Of a stretch of 64,000 nt of DNA, positions 1 to 9,816 are shown one piece after another (position 1 is the stretch's first letter; each line of letters opens with the position of its first letter). Under the pieces are notes generated by a model that had not been told where the DNA came from, made no database searches, and was given only the letters and a program-made list of their open reading frames with translations. The DNA lies in contig JAQGHA010000016.1 of assembly GCA_028289065.1 (NCBI GenBank), forward strand, positions 1 through 64,000. The letters are read 5' to 3'. Origin of the DNA: Candidatus Saccharimonadota bacterium. GTDB lineage: Bacteria; Patescibacteriota; Saccharimonadia; Saccharimonadales; Saccharimonadaceae. The position numbers and the translations under genes are program-made.

Positions 1-121
1 TGGCGTATTAGACGCTGATGTTATTTCATTCAGCTTTAACGGAAAGTTATCACCTTGTATTTTGAAATCAACTGATAAAGATACGAATTATTACCACGTT
101 ATCATGCCTCTTAAGAGTTAA
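1..121 (+). CDS. dnaN: DNA polymerase III beta subunit (sliding clamp), C-terminal end, partial
   Basis: The window opens inside a gene read in frame from base 2. The last 39 residues, ending in YYHVIMPLKS, match the C-terminus of bacterial sliding clamps, which typically end with a Y-x-x-V-I-M-P-L/M-R/K strand. The clamp tethers DNA polymerase III to DNA. recF follows 36 bp downstream, the classic dnaN-recF order near the chromosomal origin. Only the end of the last clamp domain is visible, so the call rests on this short tail plus context. Confidence 0.8.
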   Translation, partial: GVLDADVISFSFNGKLSPCILKSTDKDTNYYHVIMPLKS

Positions 122-134
122 TAATTAATCTTAA

Positions 135-149
135 TTTCACAATGTGAAA
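135..149. promoter_or_regulatory. Perfect short dyad between dnaN and recF
   Basis: TTTCACA and TGTGAAA are separated by one base, just before the recF start. The spacer is too short for an RNA hairpin, so if functional this would be a protein-binding operator. No strong ribosome-binding site precedes recF. Function is inferred only. Confidence 0.3.
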
Positions 150-157
150 AGTGATTC

Positions 158-1201
158 ATGACTTCTATACAAAAACTTTCCGTTCAACACCTTCGTTCGC
201 ACGATGTGTTTACGATTGAATTTTCTCCGGAAGTAACCATTATTACTGGTCCGAACGGAAGTGGAAAAACCAGTTTACTGGAAGCTATTTATGTATCCCT
301 TCAAGGCAGCTCTTTTAAAGGTAGTGACAGTGATTTATTAAAAAGAGATACACCGTGGTGGCGAATTGACATTTCATTTGACGATAAGCCAAACCGGGTC
401 GTTAAATTTGACCCTGAAAAAACCACCAGCCGTAAACAATTTAGTATTGATAGTAAAACGACGGCACGGATTCCAGCTAAGTTGAAATACCCGGTGGTAT
501 TATTTGAACCAGAAGACCTTCGTTTGCTACATGGCTCCCCTGCCCGTCGTCGCCAATTCATTGATAGGTTTATAAGCCAACTAAACCCGCTGTATGGCCC
601 GGCACTGCGTAAATATGAACGTTCTCTTAAGCAACGAAATAATTTGCTTAAAAACGCTCAGGTGTCCAATGACGAATTATTCGCCTGGAATATATCTTTA
701 GCTGAACATGGTTCGTTTATTATTGAACAGCGCATTGCTTTTATTGAGCAAATTAACCAAAACCTCGGCCGTTTATATCAAGAAATAGCCGGTACACACG
801 ACGATATTTCTATCCATTATTCGCATACATTCGTAGGTGATATTAAACAGAAGTTAATTAATGAATTACATACCCACTTAGAACGTGATCGCTACCTGGG
901 CAATACTTCGGTTGGCCCACATCGCCACGATGTTATATTTCAAATCAATAACTCCCCCGCCCTATCGGTCGCATCCAGGGGTGAGGCTCGTACTATTGTC
1001 TTAGCATTAAAATTTCTAGAAGTCGATATTATTACCCAGTTAATCGACAAGCAACCAATCATTTTACTCGACGACGTGTTCTCTGAACTTGATGCCAACC
1101 GCCAGCAACTTTTAACAAGTCAATTAAAAGGTCATCAAATCATTATTACGTCAGCTACTAGCCATGCTGGTACTCACCTACGCCACGTAGATTTATCTTA
1201 A
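158..1201 (+). CDS. recF: DNA replication and repair protein RecF
   Basis: This is an SMC/ABC-like ATPase that binds gapped DNA and helps RecOR load RecA. The Walker A motif GPNGSGKT lies at residues 31-38. An ABC signature-like stretch (ASRGEARTIVLALKF) and the Walker B/D-loop ILLDDVFSELDANR are near the C-terminus. At 347 aa it is close to the usual 350-370 aa. The N-terminal sequence QKLSVQHLRSHD resembles the family's LxLxNFRN start. It follows dnaN closely and is probably co-transcribed with it. Its stop abuts the stop of the convergent PEGA gene. The identification is secure. Confidence 0.93.
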   Translation: MTSIQKLSVQHLRSHDVFTIEFSPEVTIITGPNGSGKTSLLEAIYVSLQGSSFKGSDSDLLKRDTPWWRIDISFDDKPNRVVKFDPEKTTSRKQFSIDSKTTARIPAKLKYPVVLFEPEDLRLLHGSPARRRQFIDRFISQLNPLYGPALRKYERSLKQRNNLLKNAQVSNDELFAWNISLAEHGSFIIEQRIAFIEQINQNLGRLYQEIAGTHDDISIHYSHTFVGDIKQKLINELHTHLERDRYLGNTSVGPHRHDVIFQINNSPALSVASRGEARTIVLALKFLEVDIITQLIDKQPIILLDDVFSELDANRQQLLTSQLKGHQIIITSATSHAGTHLRHVDLS

Positions 1202-1840
1202 TTATTCCCCGTACGGTTCGTCGAAGTTCGTTTCTTCAACAGGTGCTTCAAAATAGGTCTCATAATCATCTAAGTTAAAGCCACGGCTTGTAACGTCATC
1301 AATTGCCGATTGTTTGGCTTCCGGTTCATATAACGTTATACAAATTGCCACCTTAGATATATCATCAGGGTGTATTTTAGATTCACACACGTTTATGGCA
1401 TAAAATTTATCAACAATAGGAAGTTCGTCTAAAAGAGGATATTTTTTAGATAACGAATTTGCTGCTTTGAGCATATTTACATTCGTAACCCGCTGGATGA
1501 TTGCTTGGGATTTTTCGGTTTTTAACAATTCACGTGCTTCGTCAGTCTGCGCTACTAACGCTTGAAGTATTTCAATGCGTTGTCCGTTTTTAATGGTGAT
1601 TGTTTGCGTGTAATCCTCAAACCCTTCCCTTGATAACTTAAAGGTTACATCACCTGGGGTGACCGTAATAGCATCACCGGTTTTAACCTTATTATCGTGC
1701 CCATTAATCGTGACATTAAATTCCTCAGGCGCTACGGACATTATCAGCGTTGCTCTAGGTATTAATGAATATGTAATTAACCCAACTATTAACAATAAAA
1801 ATACTACCACAATAATTCTTATAATATTTTTACGTGACAT
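1202..1840 (-). CDS. Membrane-anchored PEGA-domain protein
   Basis: This 212-aa protein has an N-terminal membrane segment (about residues 7-27). A PEGA-like beta domain follows at about 35-95, with FNVTINGHDNKVKTGD, the VTPGDVTFKLSREGF turn typical of the family, and a closing ITIKNGQRIEI strand. The C-terminal half is acidic and not recognised. PEGA domains are extracytoplasmic beta modules found on surface and cell-wall proteins. Its start codon overlaps the stop of the upstream hydrolase gene by one base (TAATG), implying translational coupling. It is the last gene of the secretion-locus operon. Exact role unknown. Confidence 0.7.
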   Translation of the reverse strand: MSRKNIIRIIVVVFLLLIVGLITYSLIPRATLIMSVAPEEFNVTINGHDNKVKTGDAITVTPGDVTFKLSREGFEDYTQTITIKNGQRIEILQALVAQTDEARELLKTEKSQAIIQRVTNVNMLKAANSLSKKYPLLDELPIVDKFYAINVCESKIHPDDISKVAICITLYEPEAKQSAIDDVTSRGFNLDDYETYFEAPVEETNFDEPYGE

Positions 1841-3024
1841 TATTTTACAATCCTCGCTAACTCAATTTCGTTTTGGCTCAACATCCACTGCAATGCTGAT
1901 GAACTTCGAACGCTTGGTACACGGCCGTTTAACGACGCATCAACCATTGGGTATTTTTCTTTACCAGTATAAATAGTTGTATGCCCAGATATGTAAAGAA
2001 TATCGCCTGGTTGCAAGTCGGTTAGTTTCGGCTTTGTCATGACTATATATTTTGCTGTATTACTTTTTACGTAAGCTAACTGGGTGGAAACACCAACAGT
2101 TGGATAATTAGTATCGACTCCACTCGCATAGAGTGCTGTAGCAATATAGCCACCACAGTCCGTCCAGTCTACTGACGGGTTGAATTTTTCTTTTGCTACT
2201 TGATACGTATCTCGTGCGTCAGCCTTACTCGTTTTCCCTTCAGTTGCCGGGGTTTCTAATGCAAAATTTATAGCTGTTTGTACGAAATCTCCAGCTACAG
2301 CTGATGCGGTTGTACTACAGGTGTTAGCGCTTCCACCGAACATAGCGTACACAGCCGCTGCCGCTAAGATTCGTTTGTCATCATGCGCTTTAAGTGGGTC
2401 GGCACGTTCAAAAACAACTCGAAAACGTTGCGCTGCTACACTCGGGTCGGTGGCTGAGGCAAACTCGGCATCTTTTAGTACTGCTTGTTCTGAACCTTCC
2501 AATTCGGTTTTTAAATACGCCAGCTGTACGTTAATGTCGTCCCACGGTTTTGCTTGTTGAGCTGCAAAATTAGATAGGTTCGTCCATCGACCAAAGGTCC
2601 ACTGTACTAAACCATGGCCTTTGTCTGCCCGACGGGTATCTTCTATTGAACTTGGGTTTAGCCCGCCCGATTCAACATACATGTTACCAATTATTCCGGC
2701 GGCCTGAGCAGGAGTAAGTGGTTTATTATTGTTTGTCGTGAAGGGTGTTGAAGTTAAATAATTATAAATTATCGTCGCATTTTCAGTATTCTTGATAGTG
2801 GTGTTGGTTGATACAACCTCTTGCCCGGTTGTACAAGACGCTACACATGGGTCAAAAAAAGGTGGCACTTCGTTTTCATTAAGAAAAGCTTGAATTGATT
2901 TGCGATAATCTTCATCACAGTTCGCCGTTTCCACAGCCGAGCTGATTGTCGACAAAGGAAGTAGTACTGTACTTGTAGCACTCAATATGACTAATATGAT
3001 GTATATAATAATCTTCTTCATCAT
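1840..3024 (-). CDS. Secreted peptidoglycan hydrolase: phage-tail-lysozyme-like plus NlpC/P60-CHAP-like domains
   Basis: I place the start at the ATG-ATG pair at 3024/3021 because GGAGGG lies 4-7 nt upstream; the longer reading frame up to 3099 runs inside the preceding gene. Residues 3-30 form a signal peptide or membrane anchor. Residues about 85-215 resemble the phage tail lysozyme family, with LTPAQAAGIIGNMYVESG and GHGLVQWTFGRW supplying a likely catalytic Glu. Residues about 265-394 look like an NlpC/P60 or CHAP amidase/endopeptidase, with a DCGG catalytic-Cys motif and a later GHTTIYTG His motif. The protein probably cuts glycan and peptide bonds outside the cell. It sits in the type IV secretion operon, suggesting local wall opening, of self or host. 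Domain names are by eye. Confidence 0.75.
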   Translation of the reverse strand: MMKKIIIYIILVILSATSTVLLPLSTISSAVETANCDEDYRKSIQAFLNENEVPPFFDPCVASCTTGQEVVSTNTTIKNTENATIIYNYLTSTPFTTNNNKPLTPAQAAGIIGNMYVESGGLNPSSIEDTRRADKGHGLVQWTFGRWTNLSNFAAQQAKPWDDINVQLAYLKTELEGSEQAVLKDAEFASATDPSVAAQRFRVVFERADPLKAHDDKRILAAAAVYAMFGGSANTCSTTASAVAGDFVQTAINFALETPATEGKTSKADARDTYQVAKEKFNPSVDWTDCGGYIATALYASGVDTNYPTVGVSTQLAYVKSNTAKYIVMTKPKLTDLQPGDILYISGHTTIYTGKEKYPMVDASLNGRVPSVRSSSALQWMLSQNEIELARIVK

Positions 3025-3025
3025 A

Positions 3026-6016
3026 TTACCCTCCATTAATTGACCAGTGCCAACCCTCAGAACCAAGTTTTGAGAAGTGGTATTTACCAGCATTAGCAAC
3101 CAACCATTCGTATACTCTATTTCCAGGGTAAGTACTATTCGTTACAACCTTGTAACTAGTTGAATTACCACCATTAGCTGCCCCCATATTTATATCGAGT
3201 GCGAATCCCATCTGGTGGTTGGAATACCCAGGTTTAGCCGCTTGACGACTACCATACTGCGCAAATGCTCGTTGCTGGTCGGCCATAGTTCGGAAGCTGT
3301 CATTTAAGGTAACAGCACTTAACCCTAAATCCGTTTTCATCTGCTCGAACATTGCGAAAGCAACTCCGGATGCTCGTGAGTTTACAGCTACAGGAGCATT
3401 ACCTTTTTTGGTATTAGGTAATAAACATAATTTAATAGGGATTGGTGTACCCTTGTTATACCCAGTTTCTGTACCGGCATCTTGAGTACCTTCGGCACAG
3501 TCAATCGAAGTGGAGTCGTTAAATAAATTAGCATCATCAACTGAGGTATTTGCTACTGCAGGAGCCGATGGCCCACCTTCGTCACTACCGTTTATCATCT
3601 GAACTTGTTGGTAGTCAAGTAAAAAGACAGCCATCGCTTCAAGTGATCGAGGGTCTTTAAGGCCGGGTAGGTCTGAATCTGTAACTGCTGCACCACCGGT
3701 CGTAGATACCGTGCATCCCGCAGCATTAAATATGTAGTCGCCCGTAGAAGCATCACCACAAGAACTCATATAGTCTGAAAGTGGTGTGTCGGTTTTAATA
3801 ATATTTTTAGATAATAAATCATCTAATGTATCTGTATCACCAATAGGTTTTGAATTATCAACCCAACCCTCTTGAATCATTAGTTGCAAAGCAAAGTCGG
3901 TATCCATAGCAAGCTGGGTATCTGTCAGGCCAGTACATGGCAACCCGGCTGCATTGATAGCTGGAGTATCATCAGGGTTTTCTGTTTCTAAACCAAAATC
4001 CTTCGCGTAGTCACAGTACTTATCTTCATAAGTTTCAGCATTTACATTTGTCGATAGTGAAGCGCGTGAGAAGTTCATTAGTCCTGGAAGTAACGACAGG
4101 ATACTACCATTATAAGTTCCACTTTGAAGAACCGCGAGCTGTGCATTATTAACGATGCTTCCTAGAAAGGTGTATTTGCTAGAAGTATCGAATGGACTTA
4201 AGGTAGCTATATCCATGTTACGGTCTTGAGCTGCGTTTTCTAATGCTGCGGCTCTAAAGGCTGGAAGTTGTGTTTTCTTAAGTACCGGTAAGTGCCTAGC
4301 CATTCCCCCAGCTGAGAACATCGACATGAGTGATATTCCCGTGACATCACCCAGGGCTTGGCCTGATGCTTTGGTTATTTTATCATTTTTAGCTAAGTCA
4401 ATAACCGCTGTTTTTGCAGCATTGCCGGCAACGTTGACGGCAATTTCGGTCACAGCTGCAGATGCGAAGAAGTCGGCGACTGTTTTTACAACACCTCCAA
4501 TAACTGTAGTGGATAACGCAATGGTTACGCCAGCACTGATAGTCATAGCAGTATACATTGCCGCTGGGCTCATTAATACATTACAGGCAGGCTCTGATGC
4601 GGCACTTGCTTGATTCGCAGCTAATATAAGCGGGTTTCGTAGTATAGAATACCCAGGGGTATAGTCTTTCGATACTGGTGGTTTTGCAGAACTAACACCG
4701 GTGGCTGATTGTAGAAGCGGAGAGTCTAAGGCTGATGTCATTCTTCCATCGCCTTCACGCGCCGTTCTGTTTGTATATAACGTACCGACAGCATCAGCAT
4801 CCTCGCCTGAAATACTGTTTGCAGTATCAACACCCGATGCTTGGGCTTTAGCTCCAGGAGACAATATACCGTCCATTCCAACTGGCATAACTTGGGCTAG
4901 TTGAACAGCTGCAACACCCGATGCTATATATCCCGGGGCTTTTACGGCAATACAACTAGCAACCGCAAAAGTATAGACAGCGCCGGCTTTACCCGCTTTG
5001 CCAAGGTGGCCTCGGATTTTTCCTTCAACTGCACTAGGCACGGTACTAATTTTTTCAGAGCCTGGCATTCTCTCTCGTAATTTTTTGTTAATTGCGGCTA
5101 ACTTTTCTACTGGAGTTGCCTTTTTACCAGACCCATCAGCTAATCCACCATCTCTTTTTAAGCCGAATTTTTCATATAACCCTTTTGTAATATGTTTTCC
5201 ACTCCACGTACTTGCACGAGCATAAAAGGCACCAGCTCTACCGAGAACTTTGGCCGAAAGCTTTGGATCGTCAGATATATACTTAAGGAATTCAGGCGCA
5301 GGCACCCTTACCGGACCAGCACCATTTTTCATATCAATATCATAATGAGTTGGGTTTTTACTAGGGTACCCCGTCTTTTTTCGGTTAGTGTTATCCTCTT
5401 CGTTATCAAAAAACGGCGTAATATCTTTACTCGCCAACTTATCGAGGGCTTTGTTGGATATCCGGCCCATTTTACACTTTATAGTTTTACTGCTTCCGGC
5501 GCATATCGGGTCAGACGCTGCAGTTGTAAAACCGAATACTTTCATGAAACGATGTTGAATAGCTGTTGAGCTGGTGTCATTTTTTAGTGTAGCGTTTTGA
5601 GCTAAATTAATGAGCATTGAAGCCGGCCCAAAGAAAGTACTCAGCGCCCCGCCACCGATTGCGAGTGCTATGATAAGCCCAAGTATACCTCCACGTTTCT
5701 TGAAAAAAGCAGTTACCTTTTTTGGAAGCGTTATTTTTTTAGTACTACCACCTTGACCGCTATTATCTACCCAGCCGCCAGAAGCCACCTTATCCCCTTC
5801 TGACTCTTTTCGATTAATATCTATAGGTGTTACGTTGGACGGTAGGTCGTTAACATTACCTTCTTGTTCAGTATCTGATAGCTCCTGCGATGTATTATTT
5901 GGTACAGCACTAAGATTCCCTCTACGAGGGGTTGACTGACCTCCACCCGGAATGCTTCTTAAGTCTGGGCGTATGTCTGGTTCGAAGTCAGGTGTATGTT
6001 TTCGATTAGGCTCCAT
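3026..6016 (-). CDS. Large secretion-locus membrane protein with C-terminal M15 (VanY-type) peptidase domain
   Basis: This is a 996-aa protein. Residues 1-100 are polar and probably cytoplasmic, followed by a membrane segment near 110-130 (GGILGLIIALAIGGGALS). Further hydrophobic stretches occur near 355-380 and 495-525. The C-terminal ~120 residues carry D-Ala-D-Ala carboxypeptidase/LAS zinc motifs: SNHQMGFALDI (SxHxxGxAxD) and EGWHWSI (ExxWH). The middle is not recognised. A large envelope protein with an M15 tail beside VirB6/VirB4 genes suggests a channel component that trims peptidoglycan. A TATAAT sits 13 nt before the ATG, so part of the operon may be transcribed from here as well. The stop overlaps the ribosome-binding site of the next gene. 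Confidence 0.75.
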   Translation of the reverse strand: MEPNRKHTPDFEPDIRPDLRSIPGGGQSTPRRGNLSAVPNNTSQELSDTEQEGNVNDLPSNVTPIDINRKESEGDKVASGGWVDNSGQGGSTKKITLPKKVTAFFKKRGGILGLIIALAIGGGALSTFFGPASMLINLAQNATLKNDTSSTAIQHRFMKVFGFTTAASDPICAGSSKTIKCKMGRISNKALDKLASKDITPFFDNEEDNTNRKKTGYPSKNPTHYDIDMKNGAGPVRVPAPEFLKYISDDPKLSAKVLGRAGAFYARASTWSGKHITKGLYEKFGLKRDGGLADGSGKKATPVEKLAAINKKLRERMPGSEKISTVPSAVEGKIRGHLGKAGKAGAVYTFAVASCIAVKAPGYIASGVAAVQLAQVMPVGMDGILSPGAKAQASGVDTANSISGEDADAVGTLYTNRTAREGDGRMTSALDSPLLQSATGVSSAKPPVSKDYTPGYSILRNPLILAANQASAASEPACNVLMSPAAMYTAMTISAGVTIALSTTVIGGVVKTVADFFASAAVTEIAVNVAGNAAKTAVIDLAKNDKITKASGQALGDVTGISLMSMFSAGGMARHLPVLKKTQLPAFRAAALENAAQDRNMDIATLSPFDTSSKYTFLGSIVNNAQLAVLQSGTYNGSILSLLPGLMNFSRASLSTNVNAETYEDKYCDYAKDFGLETENPDDTPAINAAGLPCTGLTDTQLAMDTDFALQLMIQEGWVDNSKPIGDTDTLDDLLSKNIIKTDTPLSDYMSSCGDASTGDYIFNAAGCTVSTTGGAAVTDSDLPGLKDPRSLEAMAVFLLDYQQVQMINGSDEGGPSAPAVANTSVDDANLFNDSTSIDCAEGTQDAGTETGYNKGTPIPIKLCLLPNTKKGNAPVAVNSRASGVAFAMFEQMKTDLGLSAVTLNDSFRTMADQQRAFAQYGSRQAAKPGYSNHQMGFALDINMGAANGGNSTSYKVVTNSTYPGNRVYEWLVANAGKYHFSKLGSEGWHWSINGG

Positions 6017-6039
6017 AATTGAGTCTCATTATACTCCCT

Positions 6040-7881
6040 TTAAGGGTTCTGGATTCCTTGTGCTGCTTGTACGGCAGCTTGCGGGTTGGTTGTGATAAGT
6101 TGTTGCTCGGTTGGGCTAGCCTGAATTTGAATATGGACGTGGCTTTGGCCGGCAAAGAACAAGCCTTGGCCAATTGGGAAATTCGCTAAACGCTTCTTTT
6201 CTTCCTCGGTCAATTTAAATACATCCGAAAGTACATCAACGGCGCTGGCCGATTGTTTCAGTAGTAATTGCATTGAGCTGTTGGCAACAATCGCTCGGCC
6301 CATTTTGCTGCTCATGAAGTCTTCGACGTCTTGAGTAATGGTAGTTAATCCGAGGTAATATTTACGAGCTCGCTTTGCGAGGCTAAACAAGAAGTTCGCC
6401 GAATCGTCGTATTTCATTAATTGCCAAGCTTCATCAACAATCAACATTCGTTTCTTCTGAATAGTACGAGTTATATTCCAGATATGGCTGAGCACAATAT
6501 ACATAGCTACCGGTCGAAGCTCGTCTTCAAGGTCACGAATATTAAAGACAACCATTGGGTTATTGATATCAATATTCGATTGCTGGCTGAATATACCGGC
6601 GAATGTTCCGGTTGTATATTTACGAAGGCGCTGGGCCAGTGAAGGGCCAGTTCCACCCATGTGTAGTAATGTGTCATAAAGGTCACTGATAGTTGGCGGT
6701 GGTGAATTATGTGTCAGAGGGTCGCTCGTAATACCAACCCGAGCGTAGGTATCGATGAGTGCTTGGTCGAGGTCAGCTTCTTCAACGGGTGTTAAAGCAC
6801 CAATCGGCGCACCGTTTGAACCCATTTGGGTGCCACCAAGCATTAAGCGGAATAAACCGTGTAACGTAACCAGGTTTGCTCGCAAAGCGTCATCGGCTTC
6901 ATCGTTATCGATAACACTCGGGAGGTCGAACGGGTTAATACGTGTATTTGAGTTCAAACTCAAACGAATATATGCCCCACCAACCGCTTCGGCAAGTTTT
7001 TGATATTCGTTTTCTGGGTCGATAATAATAATTTCGCTTCCCAGCATCATACTGCGCAGCGCTTCAAGTTTCACAGTAAACGACTTACCTGCACCGGATT
7101 TTGCGAACACAATCATGTTAGCGTTTTCTAGTTTGAAGCGGTCGAAAATAACCAATCCGTTATTGTGCATGTTGATGCCATACAAAATACCGCTGTTATC
7201 GGTGAGGTCAGCGCTGGTGAATGGGAAGCTGGTGCTAATTGCACCGGTGTTCATGTTGCGACGGATTTGGAGTTGATCAGATAATTGCGGAATAGTACTG
7301 TTAAGCCCTTGCTCTTGTTGTGAAGAAGCGACCTTACTAAATACCAATTGCTGTCCGAAAATAGTTTCAACTTTTTGTTGAACAAAGTTAAGTTCGTCCA
7401 TACTGTCGGCCCATAAGGTAACGTACAAACCAAAACGGAAGAAACGCTCAGCACCAAGTTGAATTTGATCACGTAATTCTTCGGCGTCGCTAATCGCAGC
7501 TTCAAGCCCAGGGTCACGTGTTCTCCCCTTTTCATTGTTAATAGAAGTGCTAGCTTCAAGCTGAGTTACTTTTTTGCGCAGGTTATTAAGCACTACCTGG
7601 CTATCAACCGGGTATACATACATACTTACATCTAATACCTCGTCGATATTAATAAGTGAACTTAACCAACCAGTGTAAATTTGGCGTGGGTAGCCGTATA
7701 CATATAATGTACGGCCGTATTTTGTACCAAGGCGGAAATAAGACGAATGAATTTCAATACTACTTGGAGCAATCAAATCGCGGAGGGTTGAAACACCCTT
7801 TAAGAAAGCCTGTTCAACCTCGGCTTGTTCTTTGGCGCGTTGTTGAGCGGCAACGTCGACTGCTGAAAGTTGCTTAGCCAT
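6040..7881 (-). CDS. virB4: VirB4-family type IV secretion ATPase
   Basis: This 613-aa motor ATPase would energise assembly of, or substrate transfer through, a type IV secretion channel. The N-terminal ~230 residues match the TraC/TrbE N-domain pattern. Walker A FAKSGAGKS is near residues 258-266, Walker B MLIVDEAW near 480-487, and a TITQDVEDF sensor-like stretch follows. The DPENEY motif after Walker A is typical of VirB4/TraC ATPases. GGAGG lies 9 nt before the ATG, and the upstream gene ends 2 bp away, so the pair is co-translated. No VirD4 or VirB11 is seen in the window. Confidence 0.9.
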   Translation of the reverse strand: MAKQLSAVDVAAQQRAKEQAEVEQAFLKGVSTLRDLIAPSSIEIHSSYFRLGTKYGRTLYVYGYPRQIYTGWLSSLINIDEVLDVSMYVYPVDSQVVLNNLRKKVTQLEASTSINNEKGRTRDPGLEAAISDAEELRDQIQLGAERFFRFGLYVTLWADSMDELNFVQQKVETIFGQQLVFSKVASSQQEQGLNSTIPQLSDQLQIRRNMNTGAISTSFPFTSADLTDNSGILYGINMHNNGLVIFDRFKLENANMIVFAKSGAGKSFTVKLEALRSMMLGSEIIIIDPENEYQKLAEAVGGAYIRLSLNSNTRINPFDLPSVIDNDEADDALRANLVTLHGLFRLMLGGTQMGSNGAPIGALTPVEEADLDQALIDTYARVGITSDPLTHNSPPPTISDLYDTLLHMGGTGPSLAQRLRKYTTGTFAGIFSQQSNIDINNPMVVFNIRDLEDELRPVAMYIVLSHIWNITRTIQKKRMLIVDEAWQLMKYDDSANFLFSLAKRARKYYLGLTTITQDVEDFMSSKMGRAIVANSSMQLLLKQSASAVDVLSDVFKLTEEEKKRLANFPIGQGLFFAGQSHVHIQIQASPTEQQLITTNPQAAVQAAQGIQNP

Positions 7882-7883
7882 AA

Positions 7884-8786
7884 TTAAAAGCCTCCGTTCT
7901 GTGGGTTTGGACCAGCGTTATTAGGCGCCTTTTTAACAAATGTAGTTGCAACGTTATCGAAGTTACCAAGCGGTTGGTTAACTGATGTATCTGGGTTGTA
8001 AAAGTTGTAATACAACTCACCAAGCGCTTTAGTATCAAGTTGTGCGCTTTGAACGCCAATCTGGAACATACCAGACACTACAACATCAACTCGGTTTTTG
8101 ATTTCATCTTTTGCTTTTTGATAAGCGGCCGTATCAATTTTAGTAATGTTGTTTTGTGGTCGGGCAAATAGTTTTCCAAAGAAACCCTTCCCCTGTTCTA
8201 CTAAGTTGGCGGCATCGCCCAGTGGGAAGTACGGTACAACAATATAAAATGACTTCTCCATAATATTTGCATCCTGTGCCAAAGCATCCATAAAGCCGAT
8301 GTAATCATCCATTAATACACCAAGCAACATATTATCCTGTGTTCGACGAGTGGCAATTAACTTTTCAATGTATGGACCAATATCGACGCGTTGAGAACGA
8401 ACCAAAATTTGAACCGGGAAAGTTAACGAGTTTAGGAAGTTTTGATAACTATACTCGACACCTTCGCGTTCACGGTCACTCATGAGGTCGAAATTAATTG
8501 ATTTACAAGCAATTACGGCCCTAAATGAACCATCCACCATAATAACCATACCGTCACGAAGTTCTGAAAGCTGTAAGGTGCTTTGGGTTGAATTATTATT
8601 TTTAGGCGTTGGTTTGGTTGGCGCACCCGAACCAATTGGAGCGGCTGGGAATTGTTGTGGTTGAGCCTGAGGAAGTTGTTGTACTTGCTGGGGTTGTTGC
8701 ATAGCAATTGGAGCCCCTGGTATTTGAGAAGCTACTGGAACCCCGTTAACGGGTGGCATGGGGTATGAAGAATTATTTGGCGGCAT
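7884..8786 (-). CDS. TraC-like / VirB4 N-domain-like secretion protein
   Basis: This 300-aa protein has a Pro/Gln-rich, probably disordered N-terminus (1-70). A globular domain follows (LQLSELRDGMVIMVDGSFRAV, then FPVQILVRSQRVDI), which resembles the N-terminal domain of TraC/VirB4 proteins but lacks any ATPase motif. It lies directly upstream of the full VirB4, suggesting a regulatory or structural partner of the ATPase. Such TraC-like proteins recur in CPR secretion loci. The upstream AAAGGAG is unusually far (about 15 nt) from the ATG, so the exact start is uncertain. Confidence 0.7.
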   Translation of the reverse strand: MPPNNSSYPMPPVNGVPVASQIPGAPIAMQQPQQVQQLPQAQPQQFPAAPIGSGAPTKPTPKNNNSTQSTLQLSELRDGMVIMVDGSFRAVIACKSINFDLMSDREREGVEYSYQNFLNSLTFPVQILVRSQRVDIGPYIEKLIATRRTQDNMLLGVLMDDYIGFMDALAQDANIMEKSFYIVVPYFPLGDAANLVEQGKGFFGKLFARPQNNITKIDTAAYQKAKDEIKNRVDVVVSGMFQIGVQSAQLDTKALGELYYNFYNPDTSVNQPLGNFDNVATTFVKKAPNNAGPNPQNGGF

Positions 8787-8816
8787 AGCCTGGCTGAACC
8801 ACTCCTTTAGGACGAC

Positions 8817-9788
8817 TTAACGTAAGGTTATCACTACTTCTTCAGATTGGTCTTCGAGTTTCTTATGAATTCGATGCCCTTCACTCTGAAGCGTAGCAAC
8901 AGTCAAGTCAGTGTTGTTTACAAGGTTTATTATATCAGCTGGGACAGGTGAATCGCTAGTAGTAACTGAAGTTTGTTTTGTTGGAATTGGCGCTGTCGGT
9001 GTAACACGGGCTGCTGGCGTTGGTTTTGGTGCAATTACCGGAGCTTGTTGAATATTCTGTTCCGCCATGTGTGAGGGGTCATTTAGCGGTTGAATGACTG
9101 TTTGTTGAATATCAGTTGGATAAGGGTCAAATTCTGGCATTTCCATATTTAATACTGGCATCAATGAAACAGCTGGGGGTGGAGTTGGTGCAAATTGCGT
9201 CGTCTTCATAAGCTCTACCGCTTCTTCTTTGGCCTGAATGGTTTTCTCGGCCATCATATGGTTAAACGATTGTGCTACCGAGTTGTTATCATCAAATACA
9301 TCTACCGCACTTTGCGCTTCAATAAAAATGTCATTATTTATCGACGTACTTGGAGCTGCGTTCGTTCCACGAATTGCCCATCCACCTGAGTCAACAATAT
9401 TTGCTAAGTACCCCAGGCGTTGTTCGGCTTCGCTTTGGGATAAACCTTTAGTTCGGTTTTCAATATAGGTTTTTGGTGCAGTAATCTCAATGAGGGTTTC
9501 AATCCCCTCTGGATCCCAAAGTCGTTTGCGAGGTTTGAGAAAATATGAAACCATCGCCGCCATATACACCTCCATCGGCTGATCTTTACGAAGCGGTAAT
9601 GCTAAGGCTCCAAAAAAAACAATGACCGGCAAAGGAATAATCGCTAAACCAATAAATATTTGCGCCAATCCCCAGGCGGCTATTCCCGCCAACACTACGG
9701 CAATTAAGTATATAAATTGGCGAAAACTAAACGGCCCGATGAGCTTATCATCTGCTTCTACGTCTTGGGGTACTTTATAGGTTGCCAT
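8817..9788 (-). CDS. PrgI-family membrane protein of the secretion locus
   Basis: This is a 323-aa protein. Residues 1-100 match the PrgI family seen beside VirB4 in Gram-positive conjugation loci: YKVPQDVEADDKLIGPFSFR, then two membrane helices (about 25-45 and 48-65) and a YFLKPRKRLWDPEG signature. The remaining ~220 residues are hydrophilic, with Pro-rich linkers, and are not recognised. A TATAAT lies 8 nt upstream of the ATG, giving a possible internal leaderless promoter. The PrgI core presumably sits at the inner-membrane base of the channel. Confidence 0.85.
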   Translation of the reverse strand: MATYKVPQDVEADDKLIGPFSFRQFIYLIAVVLAGIAAWGLAQIFIGLAIIPLPVIVFFGALALPLRKDQPMEVYMAAMVSYFLKPRKRLWDPEGIETLIEITAPKTYIENRTKGLSQSEAEQRLGYLANIVDSGGWAIRGTNAAPSTSINNDIFIEAQSAVDVFDDNNSVAQSFNHMMAEKTIQAKEEAVELMKTTQFAPTPPPAVSLMPVLNMEMPEFDPYPTDIQQTVIQPLNDPSHMAEQNIQQAPVIAPKPTPAARVTPTAPIPTKQTSVTTSDSPVPADIINLVNNTDLTVATLQSEGHRIHKKLEDQSEEVVITLR

Positions 9789-9816
9789 TTATGGTTATTA
9801 TAACAGTAAAGCTATT

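Noticed and set aside
1-160. Chromosomal origin with DnaA boxes
   Set aside because: dnaN-recF order suggests oriC is near, but I see no TTATCCACA-type cluster in the visible bases.
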